DNA of 64,000 nt, taken from NCBI GenBank assembly GCA_963792915.1, contig CAWBYD010000003.1, positions 992,001 through 1,056,000 of the forward strand, in the 5' to 3' direction. Source of the DNA: Solirubrobacter sp963792915 (GTDB taxonomy: Bacteria > Actinomycetota > Thermoleophilia > Solirubrobacterales > Solirubrobacteraceae). Shown here piece by piece: positions 44,827 through 53,715 of this stretch; within the stretch, counting starts at the first letter, position 1, and each line of letters opens with the position of its first letter. The translations under genes and the position numbers were made by a program. The notes beneath the pieces are model-generated. The model was given only the letters and a program-made list of their open reading frames with translations, did not search any database and had not been told where the DNA came from.

Positions 44827-45597
44827 ATGACCACGGGCGAACTGCGCGCGCTGGCCGAATCCGTCGCTCGCGAGGCCGGCGCGCTGCTCAGCGAGGCGTT
44901 CACCGGCCCCGAGCTGCGCGTCTCCGCCAAGAGCACGCCGACCGACCTCGTCTCAGAGGCCGATCACGCCGCCGAGCGCCTGATCCGCGAGCGCCTGTCC
45001 GCGGCGCGCCCGGACGACGGGATCCTTGGGGAGGAGGGCGGGAACCGCACCGGCACGAGCGGCATCCACTGGATCGTCGATCCGCTCGACGGCACCGTGA
45101 ACTTCCTGTTCGGCGTGCCGCAGTGGGCGGTCAGCATCGCTTGCGAGGACGCGCAGGGCACGCTGGTCGGAGTGGTGTACGACCCGCTGCGCAACGAGCT
45201 GTTCGCGGCCGAGCGAGGCGGAACGCCGACGCTCGACGGGCGCCCGATCCAGGCCTCGACCAAGGCGGACATGGCGACCGCGCTCGTCGGCACCGGCTTC
45301 GGCTACGACGCCGAGGTGCGCCGCGCCCAGGCCGCGATCGCCGCCCGGCTGCTCCCGCAGGTGCGCGACCTGCGGCGCTTCGGCGCCGCCGCGATCGACC
45401 TCGCGTGGACCGCCTGCGGCCGCCTCGACGCCTACTACGAGCACGGGCTGAACTCGTGGGACCTCGCGGCCGGCGGGTTGATCTGCGAGTGCGCCGGGCT
45501 CGAGGTGCGCACGCTCGAGCCGGTCGGGCCGTCGAACCCCGGCGTGCTGGTCGCCCCGCCCGCGCTGGCGGAGGCGCTCGCGCCGCACCTGGCGTGA
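44827..45597 (+). CDS. inositol monophosphatase family protein
   Basis: The 256-residue enzyme has all Li-sensitive phosphatase motifs: metal-binding Glu in GILGEEGG, WIVDPLDGTVNF (the DPLDGT core) and the C-terminal SWDLAAGGLICECAG. Family members remove phosphate from inositol-1-phosphate, histidinol-phosphate or sugar phosphates with Mg2+; the exact substrate cannot be read here. Length is standard. The ATG at 44827 is supported by family alignment of the first helix. Confidence 0.92.
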   Translation: MTTGELRALAESVAREAGALLSEAFTGPELRVSAKSTPTDLVSEADHAAERLIRERLSAARPDDGILGEEGGNRTGTSGIHWIVDPLDGTVNFLFGVPQWAVSIACEDAQGTLVGVVYDPLRNELFAAERGGTPTLDGRPIQASTKADMATALVGTGFGYDAEVRRAQAAIAARLLPQVRDLRRFGAAAIDLAWTACGRLDAYYEHGLNSWDLAAGGLICECAGLEVRTLEPVGPSNPGVLVAPPALAEALAPHLA

Positions 45598-45627
45598 GCG
45601 CCGCGCGCCCGGGGTAGGACCGCCTCC

Positions 45628-45870
45628 ATGATCATCGGAGGCGTCATCGCGCTGTGCATCCTGATCGGCATCCTCGCGTTCCTGTTCCCGCGCTTCTCGC
45701 GGCGCCCGGAGCGCGGGACCGAACGCGCGATCGGGACCGGCGGGCAGGTCGCCGGGCGGGCCCCAGGGGCGCTCGGCCGCTGGCTGCGCAAGCCGTTCGC
45801 GACGTCCAACAGGGCCGTCGCCAAGAGCGGCCGCGCCGGCCGCGAGGGACGGTCCAAGCTGCCGCTCTGA
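45628..45870 (+). CDS. small single-pass membrane protein
   Basis: The 80-residue product has one N-terminal membrane helix (IIGGVIALCILIGILAFLF) and a basic Arg/Gly-rich cytoplasmic tail. It stops one base before the 3' end of the tRNA-Leu gene on the other strand. Short genes like this are common near phosphatases in actinobacteria; no function is known. Confidence 0.6.
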   Translation: MIIGGVIALCILIGILAFLFPRFSRRPERGTERAIGTGGQVAGRAPGALGRWLRKPFATSNRAVAKSGRAGREGRSKLPL

Positions 45871-45871
45871 G

Positions 45872-45954
45872 TGCCCGGAGCGGGATTCGAACCCGCACGC
45901 CCGCAAGGGCAGGGCTTTTTGAGAGCCCCGAGTCTGCCGTTCCTCCACCCGGGC
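45872..45954 (-). tRNA. tRNA-Leu (anticodon CAA)
   Basis: An 83-nt cloverleaf with a 7-bp acceptor stem (GCCCGGG/TCCGGGC) and the anticodon arm GGGCT-CTCAAAA-AGCCC gives anticodon CAA. It has a long variable arm typical of class II tRNA, GGTTCGAATCC in the T arm and discriminator A. CCA is not encoded. Confidence 0.95.
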
Positions 45955-45975
45955 GGAGGACAGCCATCATAGGGA

Positions 45976-46452
45976 TCAGGCCGGCGCGGGCTCGGCGCTG
46001 GCCGGCCGCCGCGGTCGCTCGACCTCGACGTTCCACTGCTGGCGGAACGCGATCAGCGCCGCCACGATCTGTGCGAGCTGTACCGCGACGAGCAACGTGC
46101 AGAGCAGACCGATCACCGACGAGCTCAGGCCGGGGTCCGTGAATCCGGGCTTGTCACGGTCAAACCAGCCGGGCGCGGCGAGCGCCGCGAAGATCGCGAG
46201 GAAGACGGCGAGGCCGGCCGCCATCGGGAGCACGCCGCGGCTCCAGCGTGCGACGAACAGCGCCATCAGCACGTAGATCGCGATGAAGGCGAGCTGGATC
46301 GGGCGGTCGCCCTCGAACGTCTTCCAGCCGCCGATCGAGATGATCAGCAACAGCGCGGCGGACGCCAGCAGCAGCGCGATCACCACGACCCGGGCGAGCT
46401 GCGAGGCCGGCTTGGAGCGGTTCGGGTGCTCGAGGACGACGTCGTCGGCCAT
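45976..46452 (-). CDS. four-helix membrane protein, unknown function
   Basis: The 158-residue product has four hydrophobic helices (VVVIALLLASAALLLIISIGG, LAFIAIYVLMALFVARW, GVLPMAAGLAVFLAIFAALAA, SSVIGLLCTLLVAVQLAQIVAAL) and short polar ends. No signature motif is seen. It stands alone between the tRNA-Leu gene and the subtilase terminator. Confidence 0.7.
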   Translation of the reverse strand: MADDVVLEHPNRSKPASQLARVVVIALLLASAALLLIISIGGWKTFEGDRPIQLAFIAIYVLMALFVARWSRGVLPMAAGLAVFLAIFAALAAPGWFDRDKPGFTDPGLSSSVIGLLCTLLVAVQLAQIVAALIAFRQQWNVEVERPRRPASAEPAPA

Positions 46453-46471
46453 GCCGCGGGCGACGATAGCG

Positions 46472-46505
46472 CTCGTCCCGAGCGGCGTGCGCCGCTCGGG
46501 ACGAG
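46472..46505 (-). terminator. perfect 15-bp hairpin terminator of the second subtilase gene
   Basis: CTCGTCCCGAGCGGC and GCCGCTCGGGACGAG pair perfectly around a GTGC loop. It lies about 60 bases past the subtilase stop. Confidence 0.75.
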
Positions 46506-46563
46506 GTTGGTGCGGTTCAGGGGCGCTGCTTGCGGCCCCAGCTGGCGCGGTTTCTGACGGGCT

Positions 46564-48303
46564 TCACTGGGTCGCCTCCGGGGTCGCGGTGGCGTCCGGT
46601 GCCGGCGCGGCGTCATCGGCGGGCGCGGCGGCATCGTCGGTGGGGACCTGCGCGTCCGCCGCCGGCGGCTGCGCGTCGAGGCTGCCGGTGTCCTCGCTGG
46701 CGTTCGCGGCGGCCTCGTACTCGGCCTGCTCGGCGCTGGCGTCCTCGTTGGTGCTCGACCACGAGCTGCGGCTCCACGACGAGCGCTGCGGGTCGATCGC
46801 CGAGCCGGTGGTCGCGCACGCGGCGCAGGACCAGCTCGAGCGCGCCCAGGCCGCCGCCAGCGCGCCGGTCGCCGTGCTCCAGGAGGAGCGCGTCCAGCGG
46901 CCGATGTCCACACCGGAGCGGTTCAGCGAGTCGATCAGCAGGTTCGGGACGAGGCCCCTGTTGGCGCCCGTCGTCCACGTGGTGGGGGTCAGCAGCGCGC
47001 GCTCGACGTCGATCACGCCGGCGCTGCCGCCGCCCTTCACCGGCCGGTCGGTGGCCGTGAACAGCGCCTTGACCTGGTCGGGTGTGAGCGTCGGGCGGGC
47101 CTGCAGCAGCAGGGCCGTCGCGCCGGCCACGACCGGCGCCGCCATCGACGTGCCGCCCGCCTTGAAGTACGTGCCGCCGATGATGCAGTTCGGGCACAGC
47201 GTCGCGAATGCGCTGCTCGGGGCGAGCAGGGACACGATGTGGGCGCCGGGCGCCATCACGTCGGGCTTGGCGAAGCCGTCCTGGGTGCGGCCGACGCTCG
47301 ACCACGAGGCGCGCTCGCCCTGGCCGAGATTCGCGGTCTCGTCCTCGCCGCCGACGCTGATCACGTACGGGTCGTTGGCCGGGGCATACTGCACGGCGTC
47401 CGCGACGGCGCCGCGGTTACCCGAGGCGGCGATCACGACGATGCCCTTCTGCCACGCGTACTCGACGGCCGCGTCGAGGGGGTCGATCCTGTAGCTCTGC
47501 GGCGTGTCCGTGCTGAGCGACAGGTTCAGGACCCGGATGTTGAGGTCCGCCCTGTGGTCGACGACGAACTGGATGCCGTTGATGACGTCCAGGATCGTCG
47601 AGTTGCCCTGCTCGTCGGCGGCCTTGACGGCGATCACGTTGGACTCCGGCGCGACGCCGATGTAGCGGCCGTACAACGGGTCCGACGGCGTGCGGGTCAG
47701 CGAGTCGCCGGCGATGATGCCCGCGACGTGCGTGCCGTGGCCGAAGCCGTCGCCGGCGGTGGTCGCCCGCGGGTTCGTGACGGCGTTAGCGATCACGCGC
47801 GAGTTGCCGTCCGCGTCCATGAAGTCCGGCAGATTGCCGGTCACGCCGGTGTCGATGACGGCGACGCCGACGCCCTTGCCGGTGATCCCCCGCTGCCACA
47901 GCTTGTGGGCGTTGATCGTCTTCGGGTAGTTGGCGGCGAGCCGGCCCGAGTCGATGCCGGTGCTGTGGACGCGCGAGTTGAGCGTGACGTTGACGACGCC
48001 GCGCTCGCTCTTGAGCGCGCGCGCCTGCTTGGCGGTGACCTTGACGGCGAGGCCGTTGATCAAGGGCACGCGGCTCAAGACCTTGCCGCCGTGGCGGCGG
48101 ATCGTCGCGCGAGCGGCGCGCTCGGAGACGCTCGGCTTGAACTGGACGATGGCGACGACGGTCCGGCTCGGCGCCGTGCGGGCGACCGCCGCGAGCCGCG
48201 CCGGTGCCGACGGAACCGCCTGCGCGGCCGCGCCACCGCTCGCGAACACCGCGCCCGCCACCAGGACGGTCGCGGTCAGTCGCGTGGGAAGAGACTTGGA
48301 CAA
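46564..48303 (-). CDS. secreted S8 subtilase under c-di-GMP riboswitch control
   Basis: From the TTG at 48303 the product is 579 residues: signal peptide (LTATVLVAGAVFASGGAAAQA), I9-like propeptide, and triad Asp in AVIDTG, His in GHGTHVAGI and Ser in GGTSMAAP. A tail follows with Trp-Ser repeats (RSSWS), CAAC, and an acidic Pro/Ala-rich end. It is ~60% similar by eye to the subtilase at 33900. An ATG at 48327 is in frame, but the strong AAGGAGG (48314-48320) lies downstream of that ATG and 10 bases before the TTG, so the TTG is the likely start. The gene is solo, with a hairpin terminator. Confidence 0.9.
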   Translation of the reverse strand: MSKSLPTRLTATVLVAGAVFASGGAAAQAVPSAPARLAAVARTAPSRTVVAIVQFKPSVSERAARATIRRHGGKVLSRVPLINGLAVKVTAKQARALKSERGVVNVTLNSRVHSTGIDSGRLAANYPKTINAHKLWQRGITGKGVGVAVIDTGVTGNLPDFMDADGNSRVIANAVTNPRATTAGDGFGHGTHVAGIIAGDSLTRTPSDPLYGRYIGVAPESNVIAVKAADEQGNSTILDVINGIQFVVDHRADLNIRVLNLSLSTDTPQSYRIDPLDAAVEYAWQKGIVVIAASGNRGAVADAVQYAPANDPYVISVGGEDETANLGQGERASWSSVGRTQDGFAKPDVMAPGAHIVSLLAPSSAFATLCPNCIIGGTYFKAGGTSMAAPVVAGATALLLQARPTLTPDQVKALFTATDRPVKGGGSAGVIDVERALLTPTTWTTGANRGLVPNLLIDSLNRSGVDIGRWTRSSWSTATGALAAAWARSSWSCAACATTGSAIDPQRSSWSRSSWSSTNEDASAEQAEYEAAANASEDTGSLDAQPPAADAQVPTDDAAAPADDAAPAPDATATPEATQ

Positions 48304-48424
48304 ATTCAGGGCACCTCCTTGTGCCATAACTCGAAAAACGAGTCAACGCCGGCGGCCGAGCTATCTCGCGTCCTTGCGAGACCTCTAGCTTTGCGTCCCC
48401 GTCTCACGACGAGTTTGCCCTGAA
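48304..48424 (-). promoter_or_regulatory. c-di-GMP-I (GEMM-I) riboswitch
   Basis: The leader contains CAGGGCAAAC, a 6-bp stem capped by the GNRA loop GTGA, and GGGGACGCAAAGC, the conserved core of GEMM-I aptamers. A second hairpin (TCTCGC/GCGAGA) inside GCTA/TAGC follows. The aptamer's 5' strand TTCAGGGCA (48416-48424) is perfectly complementary to TGCCCTGAA (48305-48313), which lies exactly between the SD and the TTG start. Pairing would hide the initiation region; ligand-bound aptamer would free it, so this looks like a translational ON switch. Confidence 0.85.
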
Positions 48425-48540
48425 CAGCTTGCAACTGGTGAATCGGCCGCGCGGCGCTGGGGTTGAGGCCCAATTAAGGTGCTCTGGACGCTTGTCCGAC
48501 ACGCGCGCGGTCGACCGGGCCGGCACACGCCGGGTCAACA

Positions 48541-48622
48541 TGCGGGCGGAGGGACTCGAACCCCCACGCCTTGCGGCACCGGCTCCTAAGGCCGGCGTGT
48601 CTACCGATTCCACCACGCCCGC
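48541..48622 (-). tRNA. tRNA-Leu (anticodon TAG)
   Basis: The acceptor stem pairs GCGGGCG with CGCCCGC. The anticodon arm CCGGC-CTTAGGA-GCCGG gives TAG. A long variable arm and discriminator A fit leucine class II tRNA. Confidence 0.95.
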
Positions 48623-48685
48623 GACGGCCACCCATCGTACGTCAGCGCTTCCGACCGGCAGACCGTCGCTACGATGTGCCCGCTC

Positions 48686-48757
48686 GGGGGACTGGTCTAA
48701 TGGTTACGATGGCGGTCTCCAAAACCGCAGATTGGGGTTCGATTCCCTGGTCCCCCG
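48686..48757 (+). tRNA. tRNA-Trp (anticodon CCA)
   Basis: The 72-nt cloverleaf has acceptor GGGGGAC/GTCCCCC, the anticodon arm GCGGT-CTCCAAA-ACCGC giving CCA, the T-arm GGTTCGATTCC and discriminator G, as expected for tryptophan. Confidence 0.95.
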
Positions 48758-48835
48758 CTGAGCCTCCGCCTCGCGGCCGATCGGTCTGAGGCACCTCCGT
48801 CACATCCGCGCTCGGCGCCCGTTACGACACAGAGC

Positions 48836-50878
48836 ATGCTGGGCGAACGCGAGCGGTCGATATACCTCACCGGCGTGGGGGAGCTCAGTCCAGGCACCGT
48901 CTTCGCCGGCCACCGCATCGAATCCGTCGCCGGCCGCGGCGGCATGGGGGTGGTCTACCGGGCCACGCAGCTGGGTCTGGACCGGACCGTCGCGCTGAAG
49001 GTGATCGCGCCCGGCCTGCTCGAGGACCAGACGGTCCGGCAGCGCTTCGTGCGCGAATCGAAGATCGCGGCGTCGATCGACCATCCGAACGTCATCCCGA
49101 TCTACTACTCCGGCGAGGAGAAGGGCATCGCCTACATCGCGATGCGCTATGTCGCCGGCGACGACATCCGCAGCCTCGTGCGCCGCGAGCACCGGCTCGC
49201 GCCCGAGCGCGCCGCGCGCATCATCGCCCAGACCGCCAATGCGCTCGACGCGGCGCACGCCGCCGGGCTCGTGCATCGCGACATCAAGCCCGCCAACGTC
49301 CTGCTCGGCCCAGAGGACCACGCCTACCTGACCGACTTCGGGCTCACCAAGCACGTGCTCTCCGTCGCCGGCCAGACCAAGCCCGGACACTGGGTGGGGA
49401 CGCTCGACTACGTCGCGCCTGAGCAGATCCGCGGCGACCGCGTGGACGCCCGCGCCGACGTCTACGCGCTCGGCTGCCTGCTCTTCTACACGCTCACCGG
49501 AACGGTTCCGTTCGACCGCGAGGGCGACGAGGCGAAGCTGTGGGCCCATCTCTCAGAGCCCCCGCCCAAGCCGAGCGAGTACGCGGACGTACCCGAGGCG
49601 CTCGACGAGGTCGTCGCGCGCGCGCTCGCGAAGGACCCCGACGAGCGCTATCCGTCCGCCGGCGACCTCGGCCGTGCCGCCGTCGCCGCCGCCCGCGGCA
49701 CCCAGCCCGCCGAGCGCGAGCGGCTCGTGGCCAAGGGCGCGGCCGCGCCGATCGAGTCAGAGACCGTCAGCGCGGCCCGCCCCGCGCCGGTCGAGGTCAC
49801 GCAGGCGGACGACGCCGAGACGGTCCGCCAGGAGCGCTCGCGGATCCAGCGCTCGCGCCGCCCGGCGCTGCTGATCGGCGCCCTGCTGGCCGCCGCCGCG
49901 GCGGGCGTGATCGCGGCGGTCGCGCTCGGCGTGGGCGACGACAACAAGGCGCCGCCCGCCGCTCCCTCGATCACGCCCCAGCCGAAGCCGCCCGTGGCCA
50001 CCGTCGCCCAGATCAAGGCGGTGGGGGAGACCGAGGTCGGTGAGCGCCCGAACGTCGTCCGCCTGGCGGGCCCGAACGTGTTCGTGGGCTCGTTCCGCAG
50101 CTCGCGGCTGGCGATCGTCTCGGCCGCGTCCGGCAAGGTCCGCTCGGCCCGGCCGAACGTCGGCATCGGCGTCAACGGCGCCGCGGAGGGCTTCGGCGCG
50201 CTCTGGCTGGCAGTCTCGCGCGCGCGCCGGGTCGTCCGCCTGGACCCCCGCAGCGGGCGTGTCTCCAAGCGCTGGACGATGCCGCAGCCCCCGGGCTCGA
50301 TCGCGGTCGGCGGCGGCGCCCTCTGGGTCGGCCTGGTGCCCGGCAACGACCAGCCCGACATCCTCGCCAAGGTCGACCCGCGGAGCGGGCAGATCCTCGC
50401 CACCATCCCCGTCCCGTACGGGATCATCTCGCTGACGACGAGCCCCGGCGCGGTCTGGGTGCTCAACCGCCGCCGCGCCCGCATCCAGCGTGTGGATCCG
50501 AAGACGGGGCAGATCGTCCGCACCGTCCAGGTCGGCGGCACGCACGGCGAGGACGTCGAGTACCGCAACGGCGCGCTCTGGATCGCGACCCCGAACGACG
50601 ACACCGTCTACAAGGTGATGACCGCGACCGGCGCGATCATCCCGATCAGCGTCGGCAAGCACCCGCGCCAGCTGACGCTCGGCAACGGGGTCGTGTACGT
50701 CACGAACTACAACTCGAGCGACCTCTACACGATCGACGAGCGCAGCTCGCGCGTGGTCGGCGACCCGGTCAGGCTGCCGGTCAACCCGTTCTCCCTGAGC
50801 GCGGGGAAGGGGACGCTGTGGGTCGGCAGCCAGCCCGAGAACAAGCTGACGAAGCTGCTCACAGGTCGCGGCGGGTGA
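48836..50878 (+). CDS. membrane Ser/Thr protein kinase with extracellular beta-propeller
   Basis: The 680-residue protein has a Hanks-type kinase domain (residues ~25-290): glycine loop GRGGMGVVYRA, Lys in VALKVI, HRDIKPANVLL, DFG in LTDFGLTKH and APEQIRGDRVDARADVYALG. A juxtamembrane linker, one helix (LLIGALLAAAAAGVIAAVALGV) and an extracellular six- or seven-bladed propeller (GALWLAVSRARRVVRLDP, GALWVGLVPG, GAVWVLNRRRARIQRVDP) follow. There are no PASTA repeats; the propeller probably senses the ligand. It starts with no clear SD, 79 bases after tRNA-Trp, and overlaps the convergent FHA gene by 20 bases. Confidence 0.92.
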   Translation: MLGERERSIYLTGVGELSPGTVFAGHRIESVAGRGGMGVVYRATQLGLDRTVALKVIAPGLLEDQTVRQRFVRESKIAASIDHPNVIPIYYSGEEKGIAYIAMRYVAGDDIRSLVRREHRLAPERAARIIAQTANALDAAHAAGLVHRDIKPANVLLGPEDHAYLTDFGLTKHVLSVAGQTKPGHWVGTLDYVAPEQIRGDRVDARADVYALGCLLFYTLTGTVPFDREGDEAKLWAHLSEPPPKPSEYADVPEALDEVVARALAKDPDERYPSAGDLGRAAVAAARGTQPAERERLVAKGAAAPIESETVSAARPAPVEVTQADDAETVRQERSRIQRSRRPALLIGALLAAAAAGVIAAVALGVGDDNKAPPAAPSITPQPKPPVATVAQIKAVGETEVGERPNVVRLAGPNVFVGSFRSSRLAIVSAASGKVRSARPNVGIGVNGAAEGFGALWLAVSRARRVVRLDPRSGRVSKRWTMPQPPGSIAVGGGALWVGLVPGNDQPDILAKVDPRSGQILATIPVPYGIISLTTSPGAVWVLNRRRARIQRVDPKTGQIVRTVQVGGTHGEDVEYRNGALWIATPNDDTVYKVMTATGAIIPISVGKHPRQLTLGNGVVYVTNYNSSDLYTIDERSSRVVGDPVRLPVNPFSLSAGKGTLWVGSQPENKLTKLLTGRGG

Positions 50879-51542
50879 TCACGCCCGTGCGCAGCGCCTG
50901 CAGCGCCAGGCTCGCGCGCTTCTGGTTCTGCGGCAGCGCGTCCACGCCGAACACTTCGAATAACGCGCGCAGCGTGCTCTTGACGGCGTCCACCGAGACG
51001 ACGAGCTCGTCGGCGATCTGCTGGTTGGTGGCCGGGGTGGCGTAGGTCGAGTCCCGGAACGGCCGGCACAGCGCCACCAGCACCCGCCGCTGCGCGGGCG
51101 TCAGCAGCTCGCCGACGTGCGGGCCCAGCGCGGTCACCGTCGGCCGTGACACCGACTCGCCCGCCGGCGCGCGGAAGGCGATCGCGACGCCGCCGATGCT
51201 CAGCACGTCGCCGTCGCCCAGCCGCTGGCGGCTCGTGACCCGGTTGCCGTTGCGATAGGTGCCGTTGCGCGACAGGCCGTCGTCGACGACGGTCCAGGAA
51301 TCGCCCATCCGCTCCAGCGCGGCATGCACGCGCGAGACCTCCGAGTCCCAGTCGAGCACGATGTCGTTGGACGGCCGGCGCCCGATCGTGATCCGCTCGC
51401 CCACCGGGTGCAGGTCGACGATCACCTGCTGGTCGTCGACGTCGCGGTAGAGCAGGAACGGTGTGCCGCGTCGCTCGGCGGCGATCCGGTCCTTGAGGTC
51501 CTGCGGCGTGGCGACGTGGGCGTCCAGGGGTGAATCGGGCAC
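50859..51542 (-). CDS. FHA-domain transcription regulator
   Basis: The product is ~227 residues from the GTG at 51542 (PDSPLDAHVATPQDLKD). An FHA domain (~40-140) shows GERITIGRRPSNDIVLDWDSEVSRVHA and DGLSRNGTYRNGNRV, the phosphothreonine-binding signature. The C-terminal winged-helix-like region (LTPAQRRVLVALCRPF, ATNQQIADELVVSVDAVKSTLRALFEVFG) resembles SARP/LuxR-type DNA-binding tails. FHA domains read Thr phosphorylation, so the neighbouring convergent kinase is a natural partner, though not proven. Confidence 0.85.
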   Translation of the reverse strand: MPDSPLDAHVATPQDLKDRIAAERRGTPFLLYRDVDDQQVIVDLHPVGERITIGRRPSNDIVLDWDSEVSRVHAALERMGDSWTVVDDGLSRNGTYRNGNRVTSRQRLGDGDVLSIGGVAIAFRAPAGESVSRPTVTALGPHVGELLTPAQRRVLVALCRPFRDSTYATPATNQQIADELVVSVDAVKSTLRALFEVFGVDALPQNQKRASLALQALRTGVITRRDL

Positions 51543-51672
51543 GTCAGCACTGTACGTCGGGCAGCGCCCGGAGTGCCGCGCACCAAGGGTGGGGCCACCG
51601 TCCACCTTCGGTGCCGGCACTCCACCCCTGAATCCGGTGTGAAAAGCGGCGCGCGAGCCGGATCGTGGAGTC

Positions 51673-53715
51673 ATGTTCCGGACCCTCCTCGCCGCTCTCG
51701 CCGTCACCCTGGCGTTCGCCGCTCCCGCATGGGGCTACGACGACGCCGGCTACTGGGCGTTCGCCGACGACATGCAGGCGCGCGTCGACGCCACGTGGGA
51801 CGAGCACGCCGGCTACTACAAGCTCGGTCGCGGCGGGGTGGAGCCGATGGCGAACTCGATGCTGCTGCTCACCCACGCCGTCGCGGCGATGCGGGGCCAC
51901 GAAGGGCCGGCGCGCAACGACCATCGCGCGCGGCTGCTGGCCGACCGGCTCGTGTCGGGCACGCCGTTCGTCACCCGCCCCGGGGTCGGGCAGGCCCACG
52001 CGCCCGGCTGGGTGAACTCGATGACCGATCCCCACGCCGCCCAGCACCTGGTCTTCGACGCCGAGGTGGTGGACGGGCTCGTCTACGCCTACCGGGCGCG
52101 CGTGGCGCTCGGGCTCCCCGCCGCCACGGTCGCGAAGATCCGCTCCGCGATCCACGCGACCGCGCGGGGGGCGTTCTGGCGCTACCCGACGATCCGGCTC
52201 AACCAGGTCAACTGGTACGCGCTGATCTATGCCGCGGACGCGACCGTGACCGGCGACACGACGCTGCTGCGCCACGACCTCCGCCTCCAGCTCGCGCGCT
52301 TCTTCGCGGGCGCCCGCGGGTCGGCCGCCCGAGCCGGGACGTTCGGGCCCGGGATGCGCTTCCACTATCTCCCGTTCTCGAGCGCGAACTCCCCGCGCAA
52401 CGTCGACAGCGCCGAGTACGCGAACATCGTCCTCACGTTCGCGCGCTTCTACGACCAGGCGCGGCGGGCGGGCATGCCGGCCCTGCCGGCGGCTCAGCGG
52501 ACGCTGATGCACCAGTGGATCGAGCGCGTGATCAGCGGCTACTGGACGCACGCCGGCTACCTGAACTGGGACTCCGGGCTGGGCTTCGACCGCTGGCATC
52601 AGGCCAAGAAGCTCGGGCTCACGCAGGAGGCGCTGGTCGCGCTCGCGTCCTCGGACACGCTGCTGCCGAGCCCGCGCTGGGGCGCGTGGGCGAAGGCGTT
52701 GCTGGACAACGGCCTGGCGTTCTACGGACGGCTCGCGACGCGCTCGGGCGGCGTGCCCGATCCGGTCCTGTTCGACGTCAGCGCCGTGCCGCAGGGACCG
52801 GGCAGCGCGCGGCTCGCGCTGACGCGGATCGAGGCCAACGCCGCGCGCGCCATCGACGCCGGGCTCGGCGGGCGGGCCGCGAGCGAGCCGCCGGCGCTGT
52901 ACGCCTACGACCCCGACATCGGCCGCCTCGCCGTGACCACCCCGACCTACAACACGGCGATCGTCGCGGTCAACCAGAAGGCGTTCCCCTACGGCGGGCT
53001 CGACCTGGCCCGCCTGTTCGACGCTGACCAGGAGGTGGCGGCGAACATCGGCGGCCGTCCGCCCGCGTCGTTCGGCGTGATAGTGCGAGATGTCGCCGGC
53101 CGCCGCGTGATGGCCTCCCAGGTGGCTCGCACCCGTGTGCTCGCGGGTGTCGCGCCCTTTCGCCTGACCCGCGCGCCACACGGCGCCGGCCGGATTCCCG
53201 CCGGCAACGTCGGCCGCGCCTACGCAGGCCCGTTCAGCGATCTGCGCACCTCGGGGACGGTGACGGCTGCGGGCGTAACCGTAAGGGTCGACCACAGGTT
53301 CACCCCTGGCTGGATCGAGACACGCTGGACCGTCACGCGCGGACGTCCGGCGACGCGCGAGAGCGCCGACGTGCTCTTCCCCTCGTGGGGCGCCGCGAGC
53401 GCGCGCGTCTCGGCGGTGCTGACCGACGGTTCGCGGGTCGCCGTGGGCGCGCGCCGGCTCGACCTCGCCCGCGTGCAGTACCTCTACGTGCGCAGCGAGC
53501 ACAGCGGCTACGTCGTCGTGCCGCTGACCCGGCCCGCCGCGGGCGTCCACCTCGTCCGCACCTCGCGCCAGAGCTCCGATCCCCTCCCGGGCCCGACGCT
53601 GGCGATTCAGATCGCCCGCAACGCCCGCTTTCGCCGCGCCGCCCTGGCCGTCCGGCTGATGCCCGTGCACGGCGAGCAAGAGGCCGCGGCCGCGGCGGCG
53701 CGGCTGAGCTCATGA
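51673..53715 (+). CDS. secreted alpha/alpha-toroid-like protein, unknown function
   Basis: The 680-residue product has a signal peptide (FRTLLAALAVTLAFAAPAWG). A helical N-terminal half (WAFADDMQARVDATWDEHAGYYK, WVNSMTDPHAAQHLVFDAE, LNQVNWYALIYAADATVTGD) is reminiscent of (alpha/alpha)6 barrels of polysaccharide lyases or glycosidases. A beta-rich C-terminal half (FRLTRAPHGAGRIPAGNVGRAYAG) follows. No catalytic motif can be named with confidence. It may degrade or bind polysaccharide; this is only fold-based inference. Confidence 0.65.
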   Translation: MFRTLLAALAVTLAFAAPAWGYDDAGYWAFADDMQARVDATWDEHAGYYKLGRGGVEPMANSMLLLTHAVAAMRGHEGPARNDHRARLLADRLVSGTPFVTRPGVGQAHAPGWVNSMTDPHAAQHLVFDAEVVDGLVYAYRARVALGLPAATVAKIRSAIHATARGAFWRYPTIRLNQVNWYALIYAADATVTGDTTLLRHDLRLQLARFFAGARGSAARAGTFGPGMRFHYLPFSSANSPRNVDSAEYANIVLTFARFYDQARRAGMPALPAAQRTLMHQWIERVISGYWTHAGYLNWDSGLGFDRWHQAKKLGLTQEALVALASSDTLLPSPRWGAWAKALLDNGLAFYGRLATRSGGVPDPVLFDVSAVPQGPGSARLALTRIEANAARAIDAGLGGRAASEPPALYAYDPDIGRLAVTTPTYNTAIVAVNQKAFPYGGLDLARLFDADQEVAANIGGRPPASFGVIVRDVAGRRVMASQVARTRVLAGVAPFRLTRAPHGAGRIPAGNVGRAYAGPFSDLRTSGTVTAAGVTVRVDHRFTPGWIETRWTVTRGRPATRESADVLFPSWGAASARVSAVLTDGSRVAVGARRLDLARVQYLYVRSEHSGYVVVPLTRPAAGVHLVRTSRQSSDPLPGPTLAIQIARNARFRRAALAVRLMPVHGEQEAAAAAARLSS

